The notes below the pieces were generated by a model. The model saw nothing but the letters and a program-made list of their open reading frames with translations. It was not told the origin of the DNA and ran no database searches. Positions 1 to 12,057 of a stretch of 64,000 bases of DNA are shown here, piece by piece. A program made the translations under genes and the position numbers. Numbering within the stretch: the first letter of the stretch is position 1; the number at the start of each line of letters is the position of its first letter. Source of the stretch: Lepidodermella squamata (taxonomy: Eukaryota > Gastrotricha); contig JBLDXI010000029.1 of the NCBI GenBank assembly GCA_047495785.1, forward strand, positions 3,410,001 to 3,474,000. Reading direction: 5' to 3'.

Positions 1-198
1 GAATTTTGCGGCTGGCTCTTCGATAGATGCAGCTATTTGGCTAGCCCACGTGGCCGGCCAGTCAGCAATCAGTCTGACGTAGTATCACTCCGGCTCGATT
101 TCTCCGTGAAACGGGTGGTAGAAATCGATGAAGAGAAGCAAATGTAAACTTCATCGATTCCCTAAATATACCCAACAATAACGAATTTATCTCTTAGA

Positions 199-1186
199 AT
201 GGTTCTACAGGCCGTTTTCAACATATACTGGTTAACAGGGGAATGTGCAAACTATTCGAATTATGCCTCCGAACTCGAAGCCTCTGAACTGTCGACCGAG
301 GCGAAAAAAGTTGATATGTGCCTCGTTCCAGTATCGAATACTTGGTACCCCCGAATAACTGTGACCAACGGCGTTGAAAACAAGATCAGAATCGAAGATT
401 ATGCTGACCACATTCTGTTATTGCGCGACGGTTTCGCGAGAATGACCTCAGTCGGAATTTTCAAAGTCCTATGCTCATTTAATTTTCAGGTATTTTATCC
501 CACATTGAAAGCATTGGTCTTCACTTTTGTTGTTACAGAAATTTCCGTTCGACTCCCAAATCTGCTACGTGGAAGTGAGCGAAATTTTAGGACGGGGCGA
601 TTTAGCCTCTATCGATATGTTCAGCCTTATCTTTCTCGAGCATTTCTATCCCGGAATCCGGTTTCTTGAAGATGCTGATATATGGAGGATTGTGGACAAT
701 GGCTCTTATCAGCTGGTAGCAACCGATAGCAGTTTAACGCGATTTTACTTCAAATTCAAGCGCCAGCATCGCTATTACTTGATGTCGATTTTCGTGCCTA
801 ATACCCTTCTAGTCCTACTTCAGTTGTTTTCAACGTTCATTCCACCTGAAAAATTGGAGAGACCAGCTTTTATGGCGTACATTTTATTCACCTACGTGAC
901 AGTTTTCCCGGTGATTGTCGACAACATCCCGAAAACGTCACAGCGCATACATTTGTTTGAGTACATTGCATCATGCATGTCGCTGTGTGTGATGAAAACG
1001 ATTTACACAGTGATAACCGCTGCGTATTACGAGAAGCCGCTTCTGAGGCAACATGTCACGTGGTGCAAAGGCTATGCGATAAAGCGAGTTCGAATTATCG
1101 ACTCGATTGCTGCTGCCGTTGAGGTGCTGGTTGTGGCTCTCATCAATTCGGCATTCTTTTCTACAACGCTGCTCGCTGAAGACTAG
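199..1186 (+). CDS. Cys-loop ligand-gated ion channel subunit, 5' end not resolved
   Basis: Pentameric ligand-gated channel subunit (nicotinic-receptor type), expected in the plasma membrane. The last two exons are clear: an exon ending at 489, an intron 490-538 (CAG/GTATTT to TTACAG), and an exon 539-1186. Splicing joins the two halves of the Cys-loop, giving two cysteines separated by 13 residues around the FPFD motif, the family hallmark. Four hydrophobic segments follow (VPNTLLVLLQLF, the M2-like stretch ending in NIPKTSQ, then M3 and M4). The M3-M4 loop is very short. I see no signal peptide at the 199 ATG, so the true first exon probably lies upstream, in 1-198 or outside the window. 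The loop before the Cys-loop is poorly conserved, so ligand cannot be predicted. Confidence 0.75.
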
Positions 1187-1284
1187 AGCATATATATTAT
1201 GTTTATAAAATTAACGTGGATTCATTAAACTCGCATTTAATTATGAGTATAATTGTACGGAAAATTCAAGCAGGGTCGAGAGCT

Positions 1285-2395
1285 TAAGGGTTCAGCTGAA
1301 TGATCAATGCTGAGAGTTTTTGATTCTTCGTTGAAAATTCCTTCGTCTCAATGCCAAGTATTGTGAATTTCAGAGAATGCATGCAGCAAAGAATCGAAGC
1401 ATTAGGAACAGAATTACGGTAACTTCTTGTTTGAACGATGCTCACTGACAGTTTCCGCTTGACTGTCTAATGGTGCTATCGATCAGCTCATTTTTAAATG
1501 TGGGCTATTACACCCCCTTCCTTTTCATCTAGAATCTGGATCACTTAACAGGCATCAGAATACCTTATCTTCATGATTGTCGTCTTACTCGACGTCACAT
1601 CACGTACACCTAAGCCTCATCTATCATAAATAATGCTATGAAAAATACGAGTAAACAAATTTTAGTTTATCGAGTGTGCTTTGTGGGGTTTCGAGAGGGC
1701 GGAATAAGAAATCATGCAAGCACTCAAGATGCCAACAAACAAAGCAAAACAAGCCATCAGAATCGTCATTGCGCTTCCGTTTTGAGAACTAATTAGTCCA
1801 ATAAGAATAGATCCAAAAATAAATGTCACCAAGCCATGAATGACGTAGCTACAATAAATATCTTAAGCTGGATTTTAAGTCCATTAACTTTTCTAGAACC
1901 CCGTAAACCTCGCAAACCTTTTATAAGCGATGAGCATTTCAAAGCTGAGGTTATATAGGCTCGAAGCAACTCAATAAAAGGATGAAGGATGCTATTAAAC
2001 TTTTGACGTAAAAATCTGCATCACATCACATTCCACTGTAACGTAGTTCAACTTGAGGCTCTCATCGAAAGGCGAGATTAATGTGTGCAAGATTTTACCC
2101 CGACTGCTCATCGGTGAGGATATAACAGCAGCTAGAAACATCAATAAAGAGGAGATCCCAGCATCTACTGGGTAAAAGTTGTTGCGTAATCTTCCCGTCC
2201 TGCTTTCAGCGGCCACAGTGATTGTATGTGAAACGGCATTCCAAGTTAGATTCAACCTGCTGTTGTACATCAGAAATGTCTTTGACTGTCTAGCATTGCA
2301 CAAGGCTTTAGCGATAGCTTTCCTCATCTTGTTCTTGCGCAGTAAAAGACCGTAAGCGCTCCAGTGCAAACTCAGCTTCTCGACTTTTTTTGGTA
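1285..2395 (-). pseudogene. Decayed GABA-B-like receptor copy
   Basis: Minus-strand remains of a class C receptor. 1995-2369 still reads as the middle of the seven-helix domain (SPFDESLKLNYVTVECD matches the intact paralogues). 1680-1860 encodes the last two helices in another frame (LIGLISSQNGSAMTILMACF). 1285-1345 matches exon 2 of the divergent paralogue at 41908-44453. Order and strand fit a receptor gene, but frameshifts separate the pieces and most of the ligand-binding exons are missing. Similarity ends near 2395, inside the first helices. Confidence 0.7.
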
Positions 2396-2480
2396 AGGCA
2401 TCACTTCATGATGATCGGAAATTTTAAGCTGTGGGCGAATTTCATTTCTGCTATTTCTCCTCTCATATTATTGTCCCCTA

Positions 2481-3010
2481 TGTTGAAACATAGACCCTGG
2501 GCATTTCAACACTTGTATAAGAAAAACCCTTACTTATACCAGTGTGTTCAATTGATCTTATTTCCAATTTCCTGAGTCAACAATCTGTGCTCGATACCAA
2601 TGTAATAATTTTTGACATTTCTTTCCGACTCTAGCGATGAAATGAGATGAGATACGTCATGTGCTGATATGACTACGAGTATTTTGTGAGATGAAGTATG
2701 TTGCGTATTAATAGCGAAATAAATGCAGGCAGAATCAGATAAATCAGAAGTCATATTAGAGAACAAAGTGATCTGTGATCAAAAGACAGAAGTATTCGAG
2801 AACCACACTCGAAATTCGCCTAAAATCGCTCCAGTGCCTGAAAAACCTCTATGATGGAAAACCATAGATATTAAATCATAGACCCTGCCATTTCAAGCAC
2901 TTTTGTATAAAAGGAAAACACTACCAGTGCTTTCAATTATTCCTATATATCCAATTTCCTGAATCAACAATATGTGCTCGATACCGATGATATCATTGTA
3001 GACATTCAAT
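2481..3010. repeat. Tandemly duplicated promoter segment upstream of the second channel gene
   Basis: About 130 bases at 2481-2612 and again at 2877-3010 share the same blocks in the same order: CATAGACCCTG, CATTTCAA, TTGTATAA, TTTCCAATTTCCTGA, and GTGCTCGATACC. The second copy ends at the start codon of the channel gene at 3027, so the segment is that gene's 5' flank. The first copy has no gene behind it. Confidence 0.65.
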
Positions 3011-3026
3011 CATTTCGACTCAAGCT

Positions 3027-4163
3027 ATGAAAGTGTTGAATAAAGTATTCATGGTAGCTTTTCTAGCTACTGTTTCTAAATCTGCTTATTCGCTGGAGGA
3101 TCCAGTGGAGATACTCCTAAGAAAATGTCGAACGCATCCTTTCATCAACTCACTCGGCGAAGAATCAGGCAAATCGACCCCGGTAGATATAAGCTTCAAA
3201 CTCGATCGAATACTTGCGATCGATGACATCCAGGAGGCGACGCTGATGATTGGCTTGGTCAGAATGGAGTGGTTTCAACCTTGTCTCAAGGAAGTAGCTG
3301 CCGAAGTCTTCAATGAAACAAAAATTGAGGTGTTGCAATTGAACGGCGAAGACGTCTATAGATTATGGTCGCCGCCCATCAACCATCGCAACAGCATGGA
3401 AGACATTGCAATGAGTGATAAATTTGCTAAAATTCGCCGAGTTTTCTTCAAGGACGGGTTTAATACTATGCAGTTTTCAGGGACATTTTACTCATACTGC
3501 GATATGGACTTTCGCCGGTTTCCTTTCGATAAGCAAACGTGCAATGTTACAATTTACACGGTGGCATTCGGGAACGCCTTGTATGTACGCCTCAATTCAT
3601 CATCGTTAGATAGATTCCGCGGCAATATGGCTATTATGCCTGCCGGTTCGATTTGGCAGTTGGTGGGGAACTCAAGTCGCATAACAGGCGGGGATAAAGT
3701 CGATTTCTGCGTTCAATTGAAACGAGACTCCGACTACTTCATTATCAACATTTTCACGCCGAGTTTTCTTCCCTGCGCTCTACAGCTATCCTGTTTCTTG
3801 CTACCGGCAGAAGGTGAAGGAAGGTCAAACCTTGGCTGTACTATCATGCTGTCAATCTACGTACTGCAAAGCCAAGTTTTGGGAATTTTACCGAAAACGG
3901 CTCAGCCAATTCTAGCGGGTTATTTCTTTCTTGGCCAGACGATTTTCGCAACTGTATGCATAGTCTATTCTGAGGCGATATGTCTCTACATTAATGCCTA
4001 TCCGGCGCAGGCCAATCGTAAAATTGTCCTCAAGTGCAAGTTTCGAAAATTTGGCGAAACTACCTATTCAGCGTTGGTCGATGGCGTATGCATTGTTGTG
4101 TTCATATTGGCGCTTGGGCTGTTCTGGTGCGCCCTTGCAGTCGCTTTTTCATACACGAATTGA
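3027..4163 (+). CDS. Cys-loop ligand-gated ion channel subunit, apparently intronless
   Basis: Complete 378-residue pentameric channel subunit in one exon. A signal peptide of about 22 residues (MKVLNKVFMVAFLATVSKSA) is followed by an extracellular domain with the Cys-loop CDMDFRRFPFDKQTC. M1 begins NIFTPSFLPCALQLSC; M2 is GCTIMLSIYVLQSQVLGILP; then come M3, a loop of only about 25 residues, and M4. The M3-M4 loop is much shorter than in vertebrate nicotinic subunits, as in the neighbouring channel at 199-1186. The intronless form, next to a spliced paralogue, may mean intron loss or retrocopying. Ligand and ion selectivity are not predictable. The start follows directly after the duplicated promoter segment. 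Confidence 0.85.
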   Translation: MKVLNKVFMVAFLATVSKSAYSLEDPVEILLRKCRTHPFINSLGEESGKSTPVDISFKLDRILAIDDIQEATLMIGLVRMEWFQPCLKEVAAEVFNETKIEVLQLNGEDVYRLWSPPINHRNSMEDIAMSDKFAKIRRVFFKDGFNTMQFSGTFYSYCDMDFRRFPFDKQTCNVTIYTVAFGNALYVRLNSSSLDRFRGNMAIMPAGSIWQLVGNSSRITGGDKVDFCVQLKRDSDYFIINIFTPSFLPCALQLSCFLLPAEGEGRSNLGCTIMLSIYVLQSQVLGILPKTAQPILAGYFFLGQTIFATVCIVYSEAICLYINAYPAQANRKIVLKCKFRKFGETTYSALVDGVCIVVFILALGLFWCALAVAFSYTN

Positions 4164-4553
4164 AGAATCTTTATTGAAATATATTTTTCACTTACTTACA
4201 TAAGGATAACTTCACCTGTGATGATTCTATTGATCGTTATTTCCTGAGTCTGTATTCTGCAATATTTGCGATCATTCGCAATTTTAATTTTCATTACTGT
4301 TTGGAGAACTTTGTTTAAATAATAAATCATTTGTTCTGAACAATTTTTTACTTCGAACTCGTCAGCAACAAACCTAACATTAGGATCCCGTTGAGATCAA
4401 TAAAGATCATAGATCTGAATGCTGGAACACGATGCAAGCCGCCGTTTCTGTTCGCAATACAGCAAATCGGACCTGTTCACTGTTCGACAGGCAATGAAAA
4501 TGGAAAATGACTACGCTTTGGTATTTGGTATTTAATCACAGTTATAGAATGGT
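4164..4553. other. Convergent intergenic spacer
   Basis: About 390 bases between the 3' ends of the plus-strand channel gene and the minus-strand receptor gene. AATAAA-type hexamers are present (for example in AATAAATC near 4320). No gene or repeat was recognised. Confidence 0.5.
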
Positions 4554-5320
4554 TCAATGCCCCTGCGGCCCAGTGAGGCCATGGGACACGCGTGTATCGG
4601 ATAAGGGTTGAACATGCTTTGAAAATGCGAAGTAAGCTATCATGCTAGTACTTGAAATGCCAACAACCAAAGCGAAACAAGCCATCAAAAGCGTCATAGA
4701 GCTTCCATTCTGGAAAATGATGAGTCCAATGAGAATACATCCAAACATGAATGTAATCAAGCCATGAGTGGCGAAGCTACAGATCTTAAGCTGAATTTTG
4801 AGAGTTGTGACCTTGGCTGAAACTAGTATGCCTCTCATCATCGATGAGCAAGTGAGAGCTGTGAAAGTTAGTTCGAAGCAGCTCAAAAGAAGGATGAAGG
4901 CTGCAATGAGAATAAAAGAAATCGAAAGGTTTGTTCCAAAAATCTCGATAACATCACATTCCATGGTTAAATACTGAAGTTTAAGGCTCTCATCGAACGG
5001 CGAGAAAACTGTCTGTATGATTTTAGCCCGACTCTTCATCGGCGAGGAAATAATTGCGGAAAGAAACAACAAACAAGATATTCCAATCAATACAGGGAAA
5101 ACGTGGTTGCGTAATTTTCCCCTTTTGCTTACAGCAGCCATAGAGGTTGTACGTGAAACAGCGAGCCCGGTTACATTGAATCTACTCGGATACATCTGGG
5201 CCTTGCTTGACTTGGAGGTGTAGATAAACAATTCATTAGCGATAGCATTCCTCAGCTTCTTCATTCGAAATAAGAGCCCAGCCAAAATCAAACTCACTCC
5301 GGTCCAGGACATGACTGACA
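4554..5320 (-). pseudogene. GABA-B-like receptor A, 3' part, cut off by the Polinton
   Basis: Carries the rest of the seven-helix domain and the tail of a class C receptor; the other half lies at 29577-31532. Reading from 5320 downwards, the first residues follow directly on from the residues before 29577 in the right flank. With one copy of the CTGACA duplication removed, the frame is continuous across the insertion. The reverse strand of the TIR supplies a TAG within two codons of the junction, so the receptor is truncated after its first helices. The local sequence (SPFDESLKLQYLTMECDVIE and LIGLIIFQNGSSMTLLMACF) is otherwise open and conserved, which suggests loss of function is recent. 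The tail ends in a Gly/Pro-containing stretch unlike its paralogues. Confidence 0.85.
5315..5320. repeat. Polinton target site duplication, left copy
   Basis: CTGACA directly abuts the first base of the left TIR. The identical hexamer is at 29577-29582. Six-base duplications are the Polinton standard. Confidence 0.95.
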
Positions 5321-5844
5321 AGTAGTAGGAATTCTCCGCTTCTGGCCTGTCCAGAAGCTTAGAACCCCTACTACTGTTAAGCTGAATATAGATGACCTGA
5401 TAATTCGAATTAAGTTAAATTGAAATTCAAGTGACACGGAGTAAAGGAGCGGGGTTAAAGGAGCGTTTAAACCACAGACCACAGTTTTATTTATTTTGCA
5501 GAAAATAGAATTTATTCCTCACACGTAGACCTGCCCAACAATCGCGCCACAGTTTTGGCATACATAAAATTCATTCCATCGTTTATAACATCCGGATCAT
5601 CACAACCGCAATCATGCATATTGCAAGCTGTTTTCGAAATAGTTATCCAGGAAAACGCTGAGGTATTTTAATACTTACCTGAAGAGTCGAGAACCTTTTT
5701 AGGACAGTGAGGACAGTCCAGGCGGTTAAGTATTTCAGCAGAGAATTCGATATAGGCGCAGCAGGGAGACCGATAAAATGAATTCGCGTCAATAAAAGCT
5801 ATTGTTTCTCGCTGATTCATTATTTAACGCTTGCTGCAATGCGT
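5321..5844. repeat. Polinton left terminal inverted repeat
   Basis: 524 bases, the reverse complement of 29055-29576. The only difference I find is near 5567-5580, a 2-base length difference plus a substitution. The very end also has a small internal palindrome: AGTAGTAGG near the tip recurs inverted as CCCCTACTACT about 40 bases in. The minisatellite begins at the next base. Confidence 0.95.
5512..5820 (-). pseudogene. Left-TIR copy of the spliced zinc-ribbon gene, frameshifted
   Basis: Mirror copy of the gene at 29079-29378. Exon 1 (5820-5679) and the splice sites (GTAAGT at 5678-5673, acceptor CAG at 5630-5628) are unchanged. In exon 2 a 2-base length difference near 5570 shifts the frame just before the second Cys pair, so the VCQNCG half of the ribbon is lost and translation runs to a TAA at 5512. 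The right-end copy is intact. Confidence 0.6.
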
Positions 5845-8800
5845 TTCTCTTGAAGCGACAGGAATTTCAAATTTTCTCTTCAAGCGACAGAATTTTCAAA
5901 TTTTCTCTGCAAGCGACAGAATTTTCAAATTTTCTCTGCAAGCGACAGGAATTTAAATTTTTCTCTTGAAGCGACAGAATTTTCAAATTTTCTCTGCAAG
6001 CGACAGGAATTTCAAACTTTTTTTCAAGCGACAGGATTTTCATAATTTCTCTTGAAGCGACAGGAATTTCAAATTTTCTCTTGAAGCGACAGGAATTTCA
6101 AATTTTCTCTTCAAGCGACAGGAATTTAAATTTTTCTCTTGAAGCGACAGAATTTTCAAATTTTCTCTGCAAGCGACAGGAATTTCAAATTTTCTCTTCA
6201 AGCGACAGGAATTTCAAAATCTCTCTCCAAGCGACAGAATTTTCATTATTTCTCTTCAAGCGACATAATATTCATAATTTCTCTTCAAGCGACAGAATTT
6301 TCATAATTTCTCTGCAAGCGACAGGAATTTCAAAATTTCTCTTGAAGCGACAGAATTTTCATAATTTCTCTTGAAGCGACAGGAATTTCAAATTTTCTCT
6401 TCAAGCGACAGAAGTTTCAAATTTTCTCTTCAAGCGACAGGAATTTCAAAATCTCTCTCCAAGCGACAGAATTTTCATTATTTCTCTTCAAGCGACAGAA
6501 GTTTCAAATTTTCTCTTCAAGCGACAGGAATTTCAAAATCTCTCTCCAAGCGACAGAATTTTCATTATTTCTCTTCAAGCGACAGAAGTTTCAAAATTTC
6601 TCTTCAAGCGACAGAATTTTCATAATTTCTCTGCAAGCGACAGAAATTTCAAAATTTCTCTTGAAGCGACAGAATTTTCATAATTTCTCTTGAAGCGACA
6701 GGAATTTCAAATTTTCTCTTCAAGCGACAGAAGTTTCAAATTTTCTCTTCAAGCGACAGGAATTTCAAAATCTCTCTCCAAGCGACAGAATTTTCATTAT
6801 TTCTCTTCAAGCGACAGAATTTTCATAATTTCTCTGCAAGCGACAGAAATTTCAAAATTTCTCTTGAAGCGACAGAATTTTCATAATTTCTCTTGAAGCG
6901 ACAGGAATTTCAAATTTTCTCTTCAAGCGACAGAAGTTTCAAAATTTCTCTGCAAGCGACAGGAATTTAAATTTTTCTCTTGAAGCGACAGAATTTTCAA
7001 ATTTTCTCTGCAAGCGACAGGAATTTCAAACTTTTTTTCAAGCGACAGAATTTTCATAATTTCTCTTGAAGCGACAGGAATTTCAAATTTTCTCTTCAAG
7101 CGACAGGAATTTCAAAATCTCTCTCCAAGCGACAGAATTTTCATTATTTCTCTTCAAGCGACAGGAATTTCAAAATCTCTCTCCAAGCGACAGAATTTTC
7201 ATTATTTCTCTTCAAGCGACATAATATTCAGAATTTCTCTTCAAGCGACAGAATTTTCATAATCTCTCTTGAAGCGACAGGAATTTCAAAATTTCTCTGC
7301 AAGCGACAGGAATTTTCAAATTTTCTCTTGAAGCGACAGGAATTTCAAATTTTCTCTTCAAGCGACAGAAGTTTCAAAATTTCTCTGCAAGCGACAGGAA
7401 TTTAAATTTTTCTCTTGAAGCGACAGAATTTTCAAATTTTCTCTGCAAGCGACAGGAATTTCAAACTTTTTTTCAAGCGACAGAATTTTCATAATTTCTC
7501 TTCAAGCGACAGAAGTTTCAAATTTTCTCTTCAAGCGACAGGAATTTCAAAATCTCTCTCCAAGCGACAGAATTTTCATTATTTCTCTTCAAGCGACAGA
7601 AGTTTCAAAATTTCTCTGCAAGCGACAGAAATTTCAAAATTTCTCTTGAAGCGACAGAAATTTCATAATTTCTCTTGAAGCGACAGGAATTTCAAATTTT
7701 CTCTTCAAGCGACAGAAGTTTCAAAATTTCTCTGCAAGCGACAGGAATTTAAATTTTTCTCTTGAAGCGACAGAATTTTCAAATTTTCTCTGCAAGCGAC
7801 AGGAATTTCAAACTTTTTTTCAAGCGACAGAATTTTCATAATTTCTCTTGAAGCGACAGGAATTTCAAATTTTCTCTTCAAGCGACAGGAATTTCAAAAT
7901 CTCTCTCCAAGCGACAGAATTTTCATTATTTCTCTTCAAGCGACAGGAATTTCAAAATCTCTCTCCAAGCGACAGAATTTTCATAATCTCTCTTGAAGCG
8001 ACAGGAATTTCAAAATTTCTCTGCAAGCGACAGGAATTTTCAAATTTTCTCTGCAAGCGACAGGAATTTCAAATTTTCTCTTCAAGCGACAGGAATTTCA
8101 AAATCTCTCTCCAAGCGACAGAATTTTCATTATTTCTCTTCAAGCGACATAATATTCATAATTTCTCTTCAAGCGACAGAATTTTCATAATTTCTCTGCA
8201 AGCGACAGGAATTTCAAAATTTCTCTTGAAGCGACAGAATTTTCATAATTTCTCTTGAAGCGACAGGAATTACAAATTTTCTCTTCAAGCGACAGAAGTT
8301 TCAAATTTTCTCTTCAAGCGACAGGAATTTCAAAATCTCTCTCCAAGCGACAGAATTTTCATTATTTCTCTTCAAGCGACAGAAGTTTCAAATTTTCTCT
8401 TCAAGCGACAGGAATTTCAAAATCTCTCTCCAAGCGACAGAATTTTCATTATTTCTCTTCAAGCGACAGAAGTTTCAAAATTTCTCTTCAAGCGACAGAA
8501 TTTTCATAATTTCTCTGCAAGCGACAGAAATTTCAAAATTTCTCTTGAAGCGACAGAATTTTCATAATTTCTCTTGAAGCGACAGGAATTTCAAATTTTC
8601 TCTTCAAGCGACAGAAGTTTCAAATTTTCTCTCCAAGCGACAGAATTTTCATTATTTCTCTTCAAGCGACAGAAATTTCAAAATTTCTCTTGAAGCGACA
8701 GAATTTTCATAATTTCTCTTGAAGCGACAGGAATTTCAAATTTTCTCTTGAAGCGACAGAATTTTCATAATTTCTCTTGAAGCGACAGGAATTTCAAATT

Positions 8801-10418
8801 TTCTCTTCAAGCGACAGGAATTTCAAAATCTCTCTCCAAGCGACAGAATTTTCATTATTTCTCTTCAAGCGACAGAAGTTTCAAATTTTCTCTTCAAGCG
8901 ACAGGAATTTCAAAATCTCTCTCCAAGCGACAGAATTTTCATTATTTCTCTTCAAGCGACAGAAGTTTCAAAATTTCTCTTCAAGCGACAGAATTTTCAT
9001 AATTTCTCTGCAAGCGACAGAAATTTCAAAATTTCTCTTGAAGCGACAGAATTTTCATAATTTCTCTTGAAGCGACAGGAATTTCAAATTTTCTCTTCAA
9101 GCGACAGAAGTTTCAAATTTTCTCTTCAAGCGACAGGAATTTCAAAATCTCTCTCCAAGCGACAGAATTTTCATTATTTCTCTTCAAGCGACAGAAATTT
9201 CAAAATTTCTCTTGAAGCGACAGAATTTTCATAATTTCTCTTGAAGCGACAGGAATTTCAAATTTTCTCTTGAAGCGACAGAATTTTCATAATTTCTCTT
9301 GAAGCGACAGGAATTTCAAATTTTCTCTTCAAGCGACAGGAATTTCAAAATCTCTCTCCAAGCGACAGAATTTTCATTATTTCTCTTCAAGCGACATAAT
9401 ATTCATAATTTCTCTTCAAGCGACAGAATTTTCATAATTTCTCTGCAAGCGACAGGAATTTCAAAATTTCTCTTGAAGCGACAGAATTTTCATAATATCT
9501 CTTGAAGCGACAGGAATTTCAAATTTTCTCTTCAAGCGACAGAAGTTTCAAATTTTCTCTTCAAGCGACAGGAATTTCAAAATCTCTCTCCAAGCGACAG
9601 AATTTTCATTATTTCTCTTCAAGCGACAGAAGTTTCAAAATTTCTCTTCAAGCGACATAATTTTCAAATTTTCTCTGCAAGCGACAGGAATTTAAATTTT
9701 TCTCTTGAAGCGACAGAATTTTCAAATTTTCTCTGCAAGCGACAGGAATTTCAAACTTTTTTTCAAGCGACAGGATTTTCATAATTTCTCTTGAAGCGAC
9801 AGGAATTTCAAATTTTCTCTTCAAGCGACAGAAGTTTCAAATTTTCTCTTCAAGCGACAGAATTTTCATAATTTCTCTGCAAGCGACAGAAATTTCAAAA
9901 TTTCTCTTGAAGCGACAGAATTTTCATAATTTCTCTTGAAGCGACAGGAATTTCAAATTTTCTCTGCAAGCGACAGGAATTTCAAACTTTTTTTCAAGCG
10001 ACAGAATTTTCATAATTTCTCTTGAAGCGACAGGAATTTCAAATTTTCTCTTCAAGCGACAGGAATTTCAAAATCTCTCTCCAAGCGACAGAATTTTCAT
10101 TATTTCTCTTCAAGCGACAGGAATTTCAAAATCTCTCTCCAAGCGACAGAATTTTCATTATTTCTCTTCAAGCGACATAATATTCAGAATTTCTCTTCAA
10201 GCGACAGAATTTTCATAATCTCTCTTGAAGCGACAGGAATTTCAAAATTTCTCTGCAAGCGACAGGAATTTCAAATTTTCTCTTCAAGCGACAGGAATTT
10301 CAAAATTTCTCTGCAAGCGACAGGAATTTCAAATTGTCTCTTGAAGCGACAGGAATTTAAATTGTTCTCTTCAAGCGACAGAAGTTTCAAAATTTCTCTG
10401 CAAGCGACTCAATTTCAA
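5845..10418. repeat. Minisatellite, about 29-base unit, roughly 155 copies
   Basis: Continuous array of units such as CTCTTCAAGCGACAGGAATT followed by a short A/T run. AAGCGACAG is nearly invariant; the preceding TTC/TTG/TGC/TCC and the A/T tail vary. Larger blocks recur: a three-unit block ending in the odd tail CAAACTTTTTTTCAAGCGACAG is found near 5950-6050, 6960-7050, 7395-7490, 7745-7840 and 9685-9780. This is higher-order repeat structure produced by unequal exchange or replication slippage. Long open frames through it arise because the unit lacks stops in some frames; they are not genes. The array sits between the left TIR and the first gene. Confidence 0.95.
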
Positions 10419-10652
10419 AATAAGTCCCTTTCTTGCTACAGCAATTTCTCTATTATTCTCGAAGTTTCGCAATTCAAGTCGTAGAAGCAATTCGGTTGAA
10501 TGGTTATAGAATTAAGGAGCTGTTTTTTTATTTCGTGAAAATATTGCTGTATGAAAATCTCTCAATGGAGTATTTTTTGTCAATGCAGCAAAAAATGAAG
10601 AATAGCACGTGCGTCGCCCTATAAATCCCATCGATCTCAACAAAATTTCAGC

Positions 10653-11458
10653 CATGAGTAATAGTCAGAGCTATAATAATATTTTAGTATTCCCTAGGTT
10701 AAAATCAGTAGAATTCGATTTCATCAATGCTTCTATCGATAGTTTCAACAAAGAATGTGTTTTCAAGTGGGAGCAATCAATGATTGGCGCTGTGGACATA
10801 ATTAAAAAAATGTAAATATTCTATCGTCGTTCGATAATGTATTTCTCTTATGGGAAGTTTTTTTTAGATTGGAAAGATGCGAGTCTCAAACACAGATGCT
10901 GGAAATTACTAGTGACGATATTTCTAAACTGAAAGAATTCCTGAATTCTGCGAGTCAACTACCAGTCTTGAGAATACCGCCCGCTCAAATGGAGCCCGCC
11001 CGTGATATGTCGAAGAAAAGGAAACTGGATGACGACATCAATCCTGCCAATGTAATTAAAGTAAGGCAAACGTTATTTCAAGTCTCATCACCCCTAAAAT
11101 AATTTTCAATAGGATTCTACCGGAATCCATCATCCTATCGGTACAAACGATGAGCTTCTGGCTTTCCTAGTAAAAATGACCACCGACTTCGAAATCAATT
11201 ATCCGGAAGGGCATAGCTCTAATTCGAAAAGCATTAAGGATAAAACCTCTACTTTTGATTCCCTTATGCACCGCGCTCATATTTACTGTGAAGCTTTTAA
11301 AAACTGTGGCTCTCAAAAACTTCAAAAAGCTTTTCGCCTCGGGGAATGCCTGCACTGCCTGAGACCTGTATACAAGCAAAAATTTAATTCGGGAAAAGGT
11401 TATGTCAAGTATTTACAAGAAAGTCTAAAAGTTAGTGACAAATGGCTCTACAAAATCA

Positions 11459-11490
<32 letters not shown>

Positions 11491-11910
11491 ATTTAAGAAA
11501 GTTTTCGGGTGCGCACTGTTGGTTATAGCACAAGCCCTAGGACATGTATCGAAGATTTAAAAAAATTGATGTCAATGACAGCAGGGAAGCATTCTTTCGG
11601 AATTGTATTCCATTTTCTGATGATACCAAGCATTCTTTCTCTGTATGATTCATTTAAAGCATTTCCCAACATGATGTACATAAACATAAGCATAACTGCT
11701 ATGATTGATCTTCGCGAGCGTCTTTCCAAGTTACTTCACTGGAATGAGCAGTTCAAGCGATTCTATCGAGATCTCTCTGAGAAAGTCGAGACCTATGTCG
11801 GCGAGAACTTCGATAACGAATCTAACGATCAAACCGACGAAAGCGAGTCTAATTCGTCCGCTGAACCTGGAACGAGCAGCAATTCCATGGAATATGAAGG
11901 GACGCGCTAA
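10653..11910 (+). CDS. Polinton spliced gene of unknown function
   Basis: Start ATG at 10653 (MSNSQSYNN). Proposed exons: 10653-10812; 10869-11060, joined at an AT/GTAAAT donor and a TTTTTTTAG acceptor; 11113-11398, joined phase 0 through AAA/GTAAGG and TTCAATAG; and 11498-11910, joined through AAAAG/GTTATG and a poly-T tract ending TTTAAG. All four join in frame. Features: a basic KKRKLDDD, a possible nuclear signal, near residue 115; three cysteines in the middle; and an acidic, Ser-rich tail (DNESNDQTDESESNSS). No recognisable enzyme motif. Its place next to the left end, away from the capsid block, would suit an early or regulatory role, but that is inference. The exon 3-4 junction is the least certain. 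Confidence 0.55.
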
Positions 11911-12057
11911 AGTTGAATACAAACGATGTTGTTGTATGTGTTATTGTTGGAATTGTTTTAAATGATGAAAGGAAGTCAATAAAATCTTATTTCATTTTTA
12001 TCATCGTTATCAATTCATTTGTAAACTGTTGGCTGAAGCAACTGTTCTGTTGAAAAG

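Noticed and set aside
6081-9505. Many open frames of 65-136 codons in the minisatellite, encoding repeats such as KRQEFQIFSSSDR
   Set aside because: They follow from a 29-base unit lacking stops in some frames. They change frame every few units, have no conserved start, and are not genes.
5850-10418. CRISPR array reading of the repeat region
   Set aside because: The units are contiguous variants without unique spacers, in an animal genome; it is a minisatellite.
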